NCBI GenBank assembly: GCA_022496205.1
Contig: WTXD01000005.1
Location: 868,001-932,000 of the forward strand
From: Gloeopeniophorella convolvens
Lineage: Eukaryota > Basidiomycota > Agaricomycetes > Russulales
Direction of reading: 5' to 3'
DNA: 64,000 bases
The notes under the pieces are model-generated. The model saw only the letters and a list, made by a program, of their open reading frames with translations. It was not told where the DNA came from and searched no databases. Shown one piece after another: positions 24,820 to 34,554 of the stretch. Both the position numbers and the translations under genes were made by a program. The stretch's first letter is position 1. Every line of letters begins with the position of its first letter.

Positions 24820-26007
24820 ATGTCCAGCCTCGCCAAAGACGCTGCTGCTTTCAAGAGCACACTGCAGCATGTCAGCACTGCTTCATGGCACTCCTCAGCC
24901 CAACCAGTCGCATCTTCTTCTCAACCCGCCACACCCCCGGACAGCGACACTGGCAAGAAAAAGAAGCGGCCAAAAGCGAGCATGTCTCGTTCTTTGCCTT
25001 TGTCTTCTGCCCCGTTGACCCTCGCGCTCAAGATGTCGTGTACTCCCAGCCAGCCGACACTGGCACGGGCACGAACGTGAATACGCAGTTGCTCTATGCT
25101 ATCAACCATCTCAAGGTACGCCGCTTCGCTGCTGCCGCCGCGGAAATCGAGCTCACCTCAGACAGTCAAACAACGGGCCCATGCGTCTGGATGATCTTGC
25201 TATCAAGACACAAACGCCGATTGACACCGACAAGGTCCTTTTTGAAAAGTTCAAGGCACACGAGCGCGTCGAGTTCGATCCCAGGACCAACCTATATTCC
25301 TTCAAGGTGAGACCATGCACAGCCACTCCTGAACAACATCTCAGACCTTTCCCATAGCATGATTACAATTTTAGGAGTAAAGCGGCTCTCCTCACTGAGA
25401 TACAACGCGCAACACGCCGCGGCGGGGGTATCTCTGTACGTACGCTGAAAGAGTCGTGGAAGGAGGCCCCGGCTGCAGTTGAAGAGCTCGAGAAGGAAGG
25501 CGAAGTCTTTGTAACACGCACGCTCAAGGATGGGCAAATGCGCATGGTGTTCTGGAACGAACTCAAGGCGGATCCCGCGGAGCTTGCAGATGAAGGACCA
25601 GACGCGGTCGCGAAGCGAGATGCCAGTGGGAATGGAACGGGCCTGAGCGTAGAGAAGGGTGGGTCACAGACGTGGCCGTGGGCTTCTCTTCTGCTAATGA
25701 ATTATCCGATGGCAGAATTCCATGATTTATGGCACAAGCTTGTTGTGCCAAACGACGTCGATTTACTGAAACAACTCCAGTCGGGCATGTTTCTCTCCTT
25801 GACCATCTGCGGCACTTTTCGTTGATCGTTGGGATACTAGGTGGATTACAAGAGACTGCGTCAGAGGCGCCTGTGATAAAAACACCCATGGGCAAGAGGA
25901 AAGGCAAAAAGTCGGCCACGCGGCAGCGCACCACCCGTCTCACAAACACTCATTTGAAGGATACGGGCATTGACCTCAGCAAGGACTATGTTGCACCTGG
26001 AAAATAA
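24820..26007 (+). CDS. TFA2: Transcription initiation factor IIE, beta subunit
   Basis: General RNA polymerase II factor; with TFIIE alpha it recruits and regulates TFIIH. It starts MSSLAKDAAAFKSTLQHV, followed by a Lys-rich linker GKKKKRPK. The first winged helix spans NVVYSQPADTGTGTNVNTQL to NLYSFK; the second includes HDYNFRSKAALLTEIQRATR and GGGISVRTLKESWKEA. The C-terminus is basic (GKRKGKKSATRQRTTRLTNT) and ends DYVAPGK at 26,005-26,007. Five introns are needed. Two of them (24,980-25,032 and 25,785-25,840) fit only as GC-AG introns with the donor GCATGT. All joins keep frame and family sequence. The ATG is the first in frame after the TATA-like box. Confidence 0.92.
24980..25032 (+). 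other. GC-AG intron in TFIIE beta (first)
   Basis: With donor GCATGT and acceptor CTCAAG, the 53-base removal joins RPKA to NVVYSQPADTG, matching the family. No GT donor nearby gives the right phase. The reading frame ends quickly if it is not removed correctly. Confidence 0.75.
25785..25840 (+). other. GC-AG intron in TFIIE beta (second)
   Basis: Donor GCATGT and acceptor ACTAG, 56 bases. Removal joins LLKQLQSG to GLQETASEAPVIKTP in frame. Retention leads to a stop within 12 codons. The GT at 25,789 gives the wrong phase. Confidence 0.7.
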
Positions 26008-26442
26008 GTGCTCATACTCGCTTTCTTCGTTCTACTTACACATGCATCTAATCTCATGTATTTTATCATCGCATGTCCAATGACGCACTTGCCTTTTTCC
26101 GCGGCTGTCTTCTCCCGCTATTCATTTCCGTGAGCTTATCGCAGGTGTCCTCACAAGTCCGCGGGTACGAGGTATCTTCATCCAGTACTAGCACTCAATG
26201 CCCCATATCACGTCGTGAGCTTAGAGGTAGTAACTGCAAGCGACGGGAATGAGGCACGCAGCCCACCACGCTGTTCACTCCGACTAATATTGGCCCACAT
26301 GAGCGCCCCGGTTATCTCTCTGATACGTCAACACGTGCATGCGCTGCCGACCAATGACCTCGGCGTGCGAGGTTGGTCTTGCTGCTGAATCCGCTGTGCT
26401 AATACCACCGTGCTTCATTGACGTGTAAATCTTTTCAGCTTC
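26008..26442. other. Spacer after TFIIE beta
   Basis: 435 bases, moderately AT-rich. No gene is visible. It precedes the decayed family copy. Confidence 0.45.
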
Positions 26443-27465
26443 GTGTTCGTTTCAGGAGACCGATGCGTTCTGTCGCTGTCTCTTTGTCTGCTAGTGGAAG
26501 TTGCCGTCCCGCAAAACGAGTTCACCCTGCGAGAGTCAATAGGCGATCGCTTGCGATTGGCGGGAGCCACCTCACTCAGACGCAAGGTATCATCTCATTT
26601 TCGATATTGTAAGCTGCTGCTGAAAACGCCGGCCAAATTTTCAAGAGAAACGGTGAGCATCGCACTCCGTCTTTTAGCTCTAACTAATTCGTTCTGTCGC
26701 GTAGACTACATCATCGTCCCTGCAGTCGTGCCGGTAGGAACATTACTCTACCATGGCCACATGTACGACAACATCCCCACCACCCCAAAAATGGCCTGTT
26801 TTCGACCCAGAGGGATCCCAGGTATGCAACCCAGCCACCTTTCAAGCAACACGCAACACGCGACTTGCAGCTTGCCTGCTTCGATGGGTCCAGCTCGGCG
26901 AAGGCTGAAGGCGGCACACCTGACGCTCAAGACATCCTTCTCTGGAGGTGGCTGCGGCCAGAGATGGCCAGAGCGGAGACGGAACGCATCTGGGGCTCTG
27001 TGGATGGGACGGCCTTTCGGTCTGGACGGAGTACACAATCAGCAGTAAGCAATCAGTTCTCTCGCGCACGCTCCCACCGTGGGCTGACGATGCCGACAAC
27101 GAAGCCATGCTACGTAGGTCTTCTCGGACGAGGTGCACGGCAATGAATTCAAAAAAAGTCTTTCGGAACGCGTCCGCGTCCTCACACCCCTCATTCTTGT
27201 CCCACGCAGCGTGACCCACGACGACCCGCACGTCCCCGCTCACTCGCAACACTCCCACCTGCCCGGCTGGGTGGGCATTCTCCCCGCGATGCGCTGCAAC
27301 CTCAGCAGGTCCGCTACCGGCGCGCGGCACGACCGCATCCCGGGAGACCCGCATGCGCATCGAATACTTACACAAGCCTTGTCACGTTCTTCGACCCCTC
27401 GCTGGTGGGTGCAAGGTCAATTCAAAGGCAGTGATGGCGGGCCGTGGCGGTTGCGCGCTGGTGAA
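26443..27465 (+). pseudogene. Decayed copy of the tandem secreted family (copy 0)
   Basis: Fragments of the downstream family appear in the right order but in shifting frames. A leader-like CVLSLSLCLLVEVAVPQ is followed by HLIFDIV (26,596-26,616; family HLIFDTANSLLQRW) running into a stop. Then come IIVPAVVPVGTLLYHG (26,708-26,755), LQLACFDGSSSAKAEGG (26,860-26,910), DAQDILLW, RPFGLDG (27,011-27,031), VTHDDPHVPA and GARHDRIPGD (27,318-27,347), and finally SLVTFFDPSLVGAR (about 27,373-27,414). Nothing matching the second half follows. It resembles copy 1 most (KAEGG, DILLW, PFGLDG, GARHDR). Multiple shifts and the missing 3' half make it a pseudogene. Confidence 0.8.
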
Positions 27466-27684
27466 CGCGCACCGGCAATCCCGCCCGGTAGCATCGGCAA
27501 GACGCTGTAAGGCGGCCCATTGCCCAATATAACATGTCTCGGGTCACCGATCGTCAGTCACGTTCGTCTTGTTGCGCTCATTGTGACGAAACTATGACTC
27601 CGCCACAAGCTTGCACATCCGAACCACCTGGAGGCCCACAGTTCGCTGTTGTTTTCTATTGGTTCTCCTTGCTACTCATCCATC

Positions 27685-28326
27685 ATGCAACGCTCTCCCT
27701 CAACCCCGGACCAGCTGTCCCATGTGGCACACAACCCTATCCCAGCACCAGGGGAGACCCCCAATGGGATCCCATCTGGCCAGGCACGGTCTAGCGAAAC
27801 AATATCATACCTGCTGAAAGAGCCCATCAATGTCGAAGAACTTGCTCAGCGTCAGGTCATGTACCACAAGGTCTGGGAGACAGCATTCGACATTATGCAA
27901 GCAGATCCAACGCGCACCCGACGAGTCACCGCTACCCTCCATCAAAGCCATATGTTCAAGAACACACAATCTGCAGAGGATGTGGTTTCTAGGACCGAAT
28001 TCCAGGCATACCTTGACTACATTGATAGCGAGCTCAATGGAAAGGAGCCACCATACACATTTGAAGAGTAAGTGCACGATTGCTTATCGATGACCCATCG
28101 GCTCACATGTACTTTCTGAAGACATGTTTTCCGAGCCCATCTTGCGTGTTCTGCTGTGATCGTTTTCAACGAATACATCATGGGGTGGGGACTAATCCCT
28201 ATCCTAAGGTACGGGGCCAGATTTATGGTCGAGTGGCTAGATTGTGAGTGTCGTGATGTGTTCATCCCTTGCAGAAATCCATCTAATCTTCCATGTCTAG
28301 GCTACATGAACACCGTGTGGCCATAG
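27685..28326 (+). CDS. Hypothetical protein, unrecognised
   Basis: Exon 1 (27,685-28,069) encodes MQRSPSTPDQLSHVAHNP.. and a helical part (VEELAQRQVMYHKVWETAFD). A GTAAGT donor at 28,070 and an acceptor at about 28,122 lead in frame to HVFRAHLACSAVIVFNEYIM and WGLIPILRYGARFMVEWLD. A further intron ending at 28,300 gives a short C-terminus CYMNTVWP and a TAG at 28,324-28,326. A separate frame further on (28,446-28,738, containing TWRLTGISLQENKVTYSVEM and ending MFGFLRSAA) also looks protein-like and may be the real 3' part if the last splice differs. No signal peptide or domain was recognised. It interrupts the tandem family and shows no similarity to it. Confidence 0.45.
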
Positions 28327-28445
28327 GAAAGATCGTGGTCAATAACGGATCAAGCAACCCAGCCCCTGAGGATAAACCCTCCTCCCAGGCGTCACCCTCT
28401 CCACGTCGTCAGTGGACTCCCATCACTTCTGAGGTAGCCACCGAA

Positions 28446-28738
28446 TGGCTATCGAACCCGACACATATTTCACCTACCACGCCACCCAGGAGTCCAAAAA
28501 CGGCAAAGACAAACCCGAGCCCAGCACATGGAGGTTGACGGGCATCTCCCTTCAGGAGAACAAGGTAACGTATAGTGTCGAAATGATGTATGTAGAAGGC
28601 TGCTGTGACATCCCTTACGATGCGGAGGGTTTGAAGGATCTCCTCGTGGACAGTGAGATAGAGAGTGAGATACCGCGCACCCAGGGCATGGACACCGGGG
28701 GAAGCAGTATGTTTGGCTTCCTGAGGAGCGCTGCATGA
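28446..28738 (+). CDS. Short ORF, possibly the 3' exon of the hypothetical gene upstream
   Basis: The frame reads MAIEPDTYFTYHATQESKNG, then TWRLTGISLQENKVTYSVEM, VEGCCDIPYDAEGLKDLLVD and ends MFGFLRSAA. Composition is protein-like. It could be a distinct small gene or the true end of the neighbouring hypothetical gene. No family was recognised. Confidence 0.35.
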
Positions 28739-29032
28739 ACCGTAGTGCAGCTCTCATTATTATTATTATTCATTCTCTCGCATTATAGAAAAGTTATTTT
28801 CTTTGACTCCAGTTGGCGAGATTGAGAACGCGAGATAGCGTCGTGTTTTGGATAGTGAGAGCGGCCGCGGCGCCGCGGGCGGGCGAACCCAGCCGGTGCC
28901 CAACCGTTGTAATCGCACGCAAGATATTTGCTTATGTATGGCAACGGCCACATTGATGACTCTACCTCTACAGCCAATGAGTTATCTTTTATTCACACCG
29001 CGTGTTGAGTGCCTACGGTCCCTTTCCATGCC
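28739..29032. other. Spacer before tandem family copy 1
   Basis: Includes a short (ATT)n run (28,757-28,770) and an Arg/Gly-codon-like GC patch near 28,860-28,890. No gene is visible. It presumably contains the copy 1 promoter. Confidence 0.4.
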
Positions 29033-30753
29033 ATGAAGGCCCTTGGTCGGGTCTCGTCGTTGCTATGTCTCTGCGTGGCGGCAACCGCCGTTCCGTCGCA
29101 ACCACAGGTCACCTTGCAAACCGCAAAGACACTCACCGGTGGGAACCGCAGCTGGGAAGACCCTCCGGACCCAGACGCGACGCACCACCTCATCTTTGAT
29201 ACGGCGAATTCTCTGCTGCAGCGATGGCCGAATCTCTCTCATCGATACGGTGCGTACTGTAACCCAAGAATTCTACCGCATGCTCAATCTTTTCCAGGTC
29301 ACAGCATTGTCCCAGCCATCATCCCAGCCGGGACCCTTATGCACCATGGTCGCACCGATGGGCAAATACCCAGTGTCCCGGATTGGCTCGCCTTCGACTC
29401 AGAAGGGGCATACGTCTTCTGCTCGGGACCGTGCTATATCTTGTCTCTACGGGCCTCGAGGGATCTGCGGCTCGCTTACTTTGACGGTTCAAGCGCGTCG
29501 AAGGCAGAGGGTGGATCGCTCGATTCGCAAGATATCCTTCTATGGGGTCGGTCGCGGCCAGAGAAGACTCACGAGGAGAGGGAGCGGATCGTCAAGCTTT
29601 GTGAGTGGGGTAAGCCCTTCGGTTTGGATGGGTTCGCTCGGGTGTACCACCAATTGTAAGTGCTCTTCCGTAACTTTGAAAATGGGGATACTGATGACTT
29701 TTGACAGCGAAATTCTGCTCTGCGATTTTCACGAAGGCGTGGAAGTCGTCTCTCTGTTGAACCTCGTCCCTCGAAACCTGACCTACGGCAATCCACGTTT
29801 TCCCAGTTTTCCTCAACCTCTCCCACCACCCAGCTGGAACGGCACATTGCTACCGGCCCTGCTGGCGAACATAGGCGCGATCGCAGCTGGTGCAAGACAC
29901 GACCGCGCCCCTGGCGAAACCCGCCTCCGCGTCGACTACACAGGATTCGTCACATTCTACGACCCGTCGCTCACAAGTCTCGTCGCGGCACGGCGCGGGC
30001 GCAAGCGTGCCTTCTATCGCCCTGCGGATATATCCCCCGCCGATGTCAGGCTCATTCAGACAGAGCTTGCGGAGGTGTATGCGCGTCCTCCCAAGACGAG
30101 CACTGTTGATTGGGGAAGCATCACGCATATCATTGTCGAGCGATATTCGGCGTACCTCGAGCTCCTCAGGGATCTCCTCAAACCCGGCTTCTTCCCTAGC
30201 CCCACAGAGCAGACGGCCCACGTCCGAACACAGCTCCTTGCCGCCCTCGGGCCGTACATGACGACAAAGTCAGTGCCAAAGTCAGGTTCGTCGCCCAGAG
30301 AAGATACGACCTGGGCCGCGCCGATCGTTCAGCACTGCTCCACTATGCCAACATTGCGCATATCGGACGAGGACCTCACGAGGCAGGAACGACGTCTCCG
30401 TGATGCCATCGATGCAACTCTCCATGAGATCTGCCGTCGTCTCACTCTTATGTGGGTCGATGCATTCGATATCGAGTCTGCCGCCGAGGAACGAATGGTC
30501 CGGGTCGTCGACGTGTGGCGCGTGCACATCCAGGAGCTCATGGCTTGGCTCGATTGGTCTGTATGGGAAAGGTGCAATCCTGCATGCAAGGCTTGGGTAC
30601 GTCGTCTTTCGAAGTGTTATGCAGATGGGTCAACTCATATTATCGCAGGAGTTGTGCTTCGTGCTGATGTGGGATCCTGAGATACCTCCTAACGACCCCA
30701 AGAACGTGACTCCTCTATGCCTGTCACGCATAGATCCCGCCTTGAACCTGTGA
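29033..30753 (+). CDS. Secreted tandem-family protein, copy 1 (function unknown)
   Basis: Four exons. MKALGRVSSLLCLCVAATAV is a signal-peptide-like start. Exon 1 contains WEDPPDPDATHHLIFDTANS and LLQRWPNLSHRYG. Intron 1 (29,250-29,297) precedes HSIVPAIIPAGTLMHHGR, where the family's Tyr-His-Gly is His-His-Gly. Next are LRLAYFDGSSASKAEGG, DSQDILLWG and PFGLDGFARVYHQ. Intron 2 sits directly before FEILLCDFHEGVEV. The C-terminal half has GARHDRAPGETRLRVDYTG, VTFYDPSLTSLV, VDWGSITHIIVERY, EICRRLTLMW and MAWLDWSVWERCNPAC. Intron 3 precedes the last exon (ELCFVLMWDP..TPLCLSR), ending at 30,751-30,753. About 520 aa. No characterised family was recognised; the conserved Cys and leader suggest secretion. 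Confidence 0.8.
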
Positions 30754-32182
30754 CCGAGAGCCTCCGCGCATCGACTCCTCGATTTATGGTCCTCATAACC
30801 GAACATTGTTTACGAGGTCTGGCTGTCAGCAGATCGCACATCACCTTTCCAAGCACAAAAATGCTGTCTGCCATACCACTACGAGACAACTTCTGTTAGT
30901 TGGCATTGACTAGATTGTCATCTTTAACCACACCTTGGATTAAATCTCGAGTTTGGGGGCCACTAGCCTACGCAGTCAGCTTCTCGTGTCAGCTTCCACG
31001 CTATGAGGCTCAGAAGGATCGCACTTCCATAGGCGAGCGTCTCCGCTCAATCATCGCGTCCCGCACTGATGGTAGGACTGCGAAAACTAAAGAAAGGTCT
31101 CCCGTAGAAGGGTATGAAAGTAAAGGAACCCCCACAGGACCGAGTCATTCGATGGAACAGCCCCGTTGCCTGCCCGAGTAAGGATTAGGAAGGAGGGCAA
31201 CGTGCGGCTGAGCCTTCGTATAGTACGTTGCCACCTCATATCTGTGCCGTCACGCCCATCCTCCCGGAACTGTCTGCCTGCAGCCAATACCTGATCGTTC
31301 CTGCGTGGCCACGTATGACCTGCCCCTTATCTGTGCTCCTCTCGTTCTGACGTACTATCAAGCAACGATACCGGCGGACGCCCCAGGTCGAGAACGTGAA
31401 TTGGCTGGTTAGAGTCTCGGGGGAAGCGAGGTCCGATCCCCATGCGTGGTGCAAGTCCTCAGAGGCCGTGGTTGAAAGTGCAGGCAAGGCCTTCCGAAAG
31501 TTCCGACGCTCGATGCAGCGAGACAAGAAAGTGTCCATTGGTCAGCGTTCCTAATGCTGCATGAGCTCGCGCCGTATCTGAGCATATCACAATACAGTCG
31601 CCCAGGAACGAAGTCAGCTGAAAGGGCTTGGCGGATCACCAGAGGTTTTGAGGAAGCACTTCGCAAGGTTTGCAACTTTTCCTCGGAGCAAGCGAGGCGC
31701 CCTAACAGAGCATGGTGACACTCGTGTGGGGTGCAGGTTCCGTCATAAGCAGCGCGGCTTGGAGCAGCAGGACGAACAAAGCGGCTAGCAAGTCGCCCGT
31801 GGCCTTTCGAAGAGTCGCAGCGGCCGAGGCTTCACAGCGAAAAATGGCAAGGCACTCCCAGGCCATGTGGTCAAGGAAGAATTGCGGTCCCGTAATGGCC
31901 CCGGTCTAGGCTCCGAGTGCCTTACTCTTCTTTTTGCCTCTCTGGGTGCCAATGAATACACGGCGAGCCTCCAGCTGGTACAGCCCTGATAACTGGGTGT
32001 ACGTCTCAGGGCCCAGGCTGTTGTTGTGACCGACTGCATTTCGCCGACATTCTCAGTCTGTCCCTGGCTGCTCTGCCGCAAGTGCCGGACATTCCACGAC
32101 TTTTGAGCATGGCCCCACCCCATCGCTCGCAGCGTCGATCTTCGTCCCAATCTGCAGCTCCACTCTTCTCTGTGGAGCTAGA
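30754..32182. other. 1.4-kb spacer between tandem copies 1 and 2
   Basis: Longest gap in the array. Most of it shows no coding signal. A stretch at about 31,385-31,690 has weak resemblance to the family's C-terminal half and is listed separately. Confidence 0.45.
31540..31670 (+). pseudogene. Possible relic of the tandem family (C-terminal part)
   Basis: The frame through about 31,550-31,665 reads LHELAPYLS followed by WRITRGFEEALRKVC. These parallel the family's QLLIMLTPYLS and RIHEAIEGTLREIC segments, in the right order but closer together. The frame is not open on either side and no other motif was found, so this is a weak call. Confidence 0.3.
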
Positions 32183-33969
32183 ATGAGAGCAACTCGCAAG
32201 GTGCTTCCGTTCGTCCTCGCTCTGACGGTCGCTCTCTCTTTCTCGCCTTGGTCGTCGCTGGTCCGTACCGCAACATCGAGCCCAGCGCAGCACTCGCTCC
32301 AGGCCTGGGATTCCCCACCAAGCCCAGATTCCACCGATCATCTGATTTTCAACAGTGTCGCGGGATTGCTACAGCGATGGCCCAATACTCTGCGCAGAAA
32401 TGGTGCGTCAATTCGTTGTTGGCTGATGCGTTGGCTGATAGCTCTCTAGGCCATAGCATTGTACCAGCAATAATTCCAGCGGGAACGACAATTTATCACG
32501 GGCGCAATACTGAACATATCCCAAGTGCGAGCGAGTGGTTCGCTTTTGATTTCGAGCACGCATATGTCTTTTGCCGCGGGCCATGTTACATGGTCACCCT
32601 GAAAGCAAAACGCGATCTCCGGCTTCTGCATTTTGATGGAGCAAGCGCAGCCAAGATGAACGACGGCCCTTTGGATTCGCAAGATGTCATATCGTGGGGC
32701 AGACCTCAGCCTGAAAAATGGCTTGCGGAGCACGAGCGCCTCGCCGCATTATGCGATTGGGGTCGTCGATTTGGTCTCGACGGGTTTGTCAGGATGGAAT
32801 TCGATTTGTGCGTACCCCGGACCGTTATCGTGCGAGCTGGGCTAAATTTGTGCCTCAGTGAAGTCATGCTGTGCAATGTCCTCGATGGCACCGAGGTCGT
32901 CTCCATCCTCGACCTGCCGTCAAAGAACATGACTGGAACTATCATAGGGAGCCGCGAGGAACGCGATGAAGCTGCACCTTCCTCACCACTTCCACCAGGA
33001 CCACCGTGGCCCGTCCCGGCTCACATGCCGATAAATTGGCAGGGCTCCCTGCTTAGTTGGTCCACCGCGAGCTTTGAGGCGTACGCCGCAGCAAGTTGGC
33101 ACGATCATGCCCCTGGAGAGACGCGCGTCCGTGTTGACTACACGGGCTTCGTCACCTTCTTCGACTCATCTCTTAGAAGCCTTGTCGAGGCCCGCCGAGG
33201 AAAGGATCGCATACGTCACAGGCTCGAAGGAATCTCCGAGACAGATGCCAACCAGGTGCGCGCCGAGCTGGAGACGGTATTGTCTCGTCGTTGGGGCAGC
33301 GACAGTGGCAACAGCGGCACGAATTGGGCAAGTGTGACACGCAACATGGTTGACAGATACTCCGGCCGCCTTAATCAGTTACGATTCCTGCTCTCACCTG
33401 AAGCGCCCTCCTCCAGCGTGGTTCAGAAGGCGACGGCTGTACGCACGCAGCTGCTTATAATGCTCACGCCGTACCTCTCTGCTACTGAGGTACCTTCCTA
33501 TCTGTCCGGAGGGTCCGACAGGAGCTGGGCAGCACCCATAATGCGTCGCTGCGCATCCACCCAATGGCTTTATGCTCCTCCCAACTCACTCACAAAGCAG
33601 GAGACCCGAATCCACGAAGCGATCGAGGGTACTCTCCGGGAGATATGCCGGCGACTGGTGTTGACGTGGGCTGACACGTTTGACGTGGAGAATACGGGAA
33701 ACGAGAGGGCAGCCGAAGTTATTCAGGTTGGTCGCAGGAACATCGATGAGTTGACGAGCTGGTTGGACTGGCCCGCCTGGGTTCGGTGCGAGCATGGGTG
33801 TGCTTCTGGGGTAACGTTCGGTCCTGCACGCTCGCTCAAGAACTAGACTGATGTATCTCTGGCGTTCTAGGAGATTTGTTATATTCCATCTTGGCCTTTC
33901 TTGGATGGAGAAGACCCGTACGATATGACGCCGCGCTGCTTATCTCGCGGACACAACATCCACTTGTAA
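32183..33969 (+). CDS. Secreted tandem-family protein, copy 2 (function unknown)
   Basis: Starts MRATRKVLPFVLALTVALSF (signal-peptide-like), then WDSPPSPDSTDHLIFNSVAG. Intron 1 follows RRNG; the next exon has HSIVPAIIPAGTTIYHGR, FAFDFEHAYVFCRGPCYMVT, LHFDGASAAKM and GLDGFVRMEFD. Intron 2 (about 32,808-32,859) falls just before the Glu of FEVMLCNVLDG. The C-terminal half carries SWHDHAPGETRVRVDYTG, VTFFDSSLRSLVEARRGKDR, SVTRNMVDRYSGRL, EAIEGTLREICRRLVLTW and LTSWLDWPAWVRCEHGC. Intron 3 (33,817-33,876) leads to EICYIPSWPFLDGEDPYDMT and PRCLSRGHNIHL, ending at 33,969. About 540 aa. The frame is clean throughout. Confidence 0.8.
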
Positions 33970-34554
33970 TGCAAGAACGCCCCACTCGGTATCGAAAACA
34001 ACTTGAAATCGACTCTATTCACTCGCCAGCCACATATCTATGTATTCATATCCCAGTGTATATTACCTGCTGCATCCTCAGAGTCATCTTGCTTGTCCCA
34101 TCGTGCCGGGCCTCGGCGCGACCTCGCACCAGGGTTTCTGATTGGTGGATACGCGGCAGCGCCACATACGCATAACCCCAAGCGCCGATCTGACGAGCAA
34201 GGTTCTTTAGGACTGCGTTGATGAGCGTTGATGAAAGCATCAGCGAGTCGATATCTGGAAAAGTCAGTAAATGCGAAGGTAGGGAGCAGTCCAGCCTTGT
34301 GCGCTCGACGATCGACGACGATCGAGTGGTCGGGCCGGTCGCCGGTCCACAAATTGCATTTGATCAGGTTCTTATCTGATAAGCGTTGCTGCGGACTACA
34401 CCCGGTTCTGAGTCAACACTAACACTGCCGCGGGTGACCGGACGTCTCTCTAATTCCGAGTGTGATGATGCGGCCCAACTTATGACATCTCCCCACTCAA
34501 CCCGGGCCCGCAGCCCGTTACAGCGCGCTCTGTCTTTGCCACCAGACTTTCATC
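33970..34554. other. Spacer between tandem copies 2 and 3
   Basis: 585 bases with no supported gene. It presumably contains the copy 2 terminator region and the copy 3 promoter. Confidence 0.4.
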
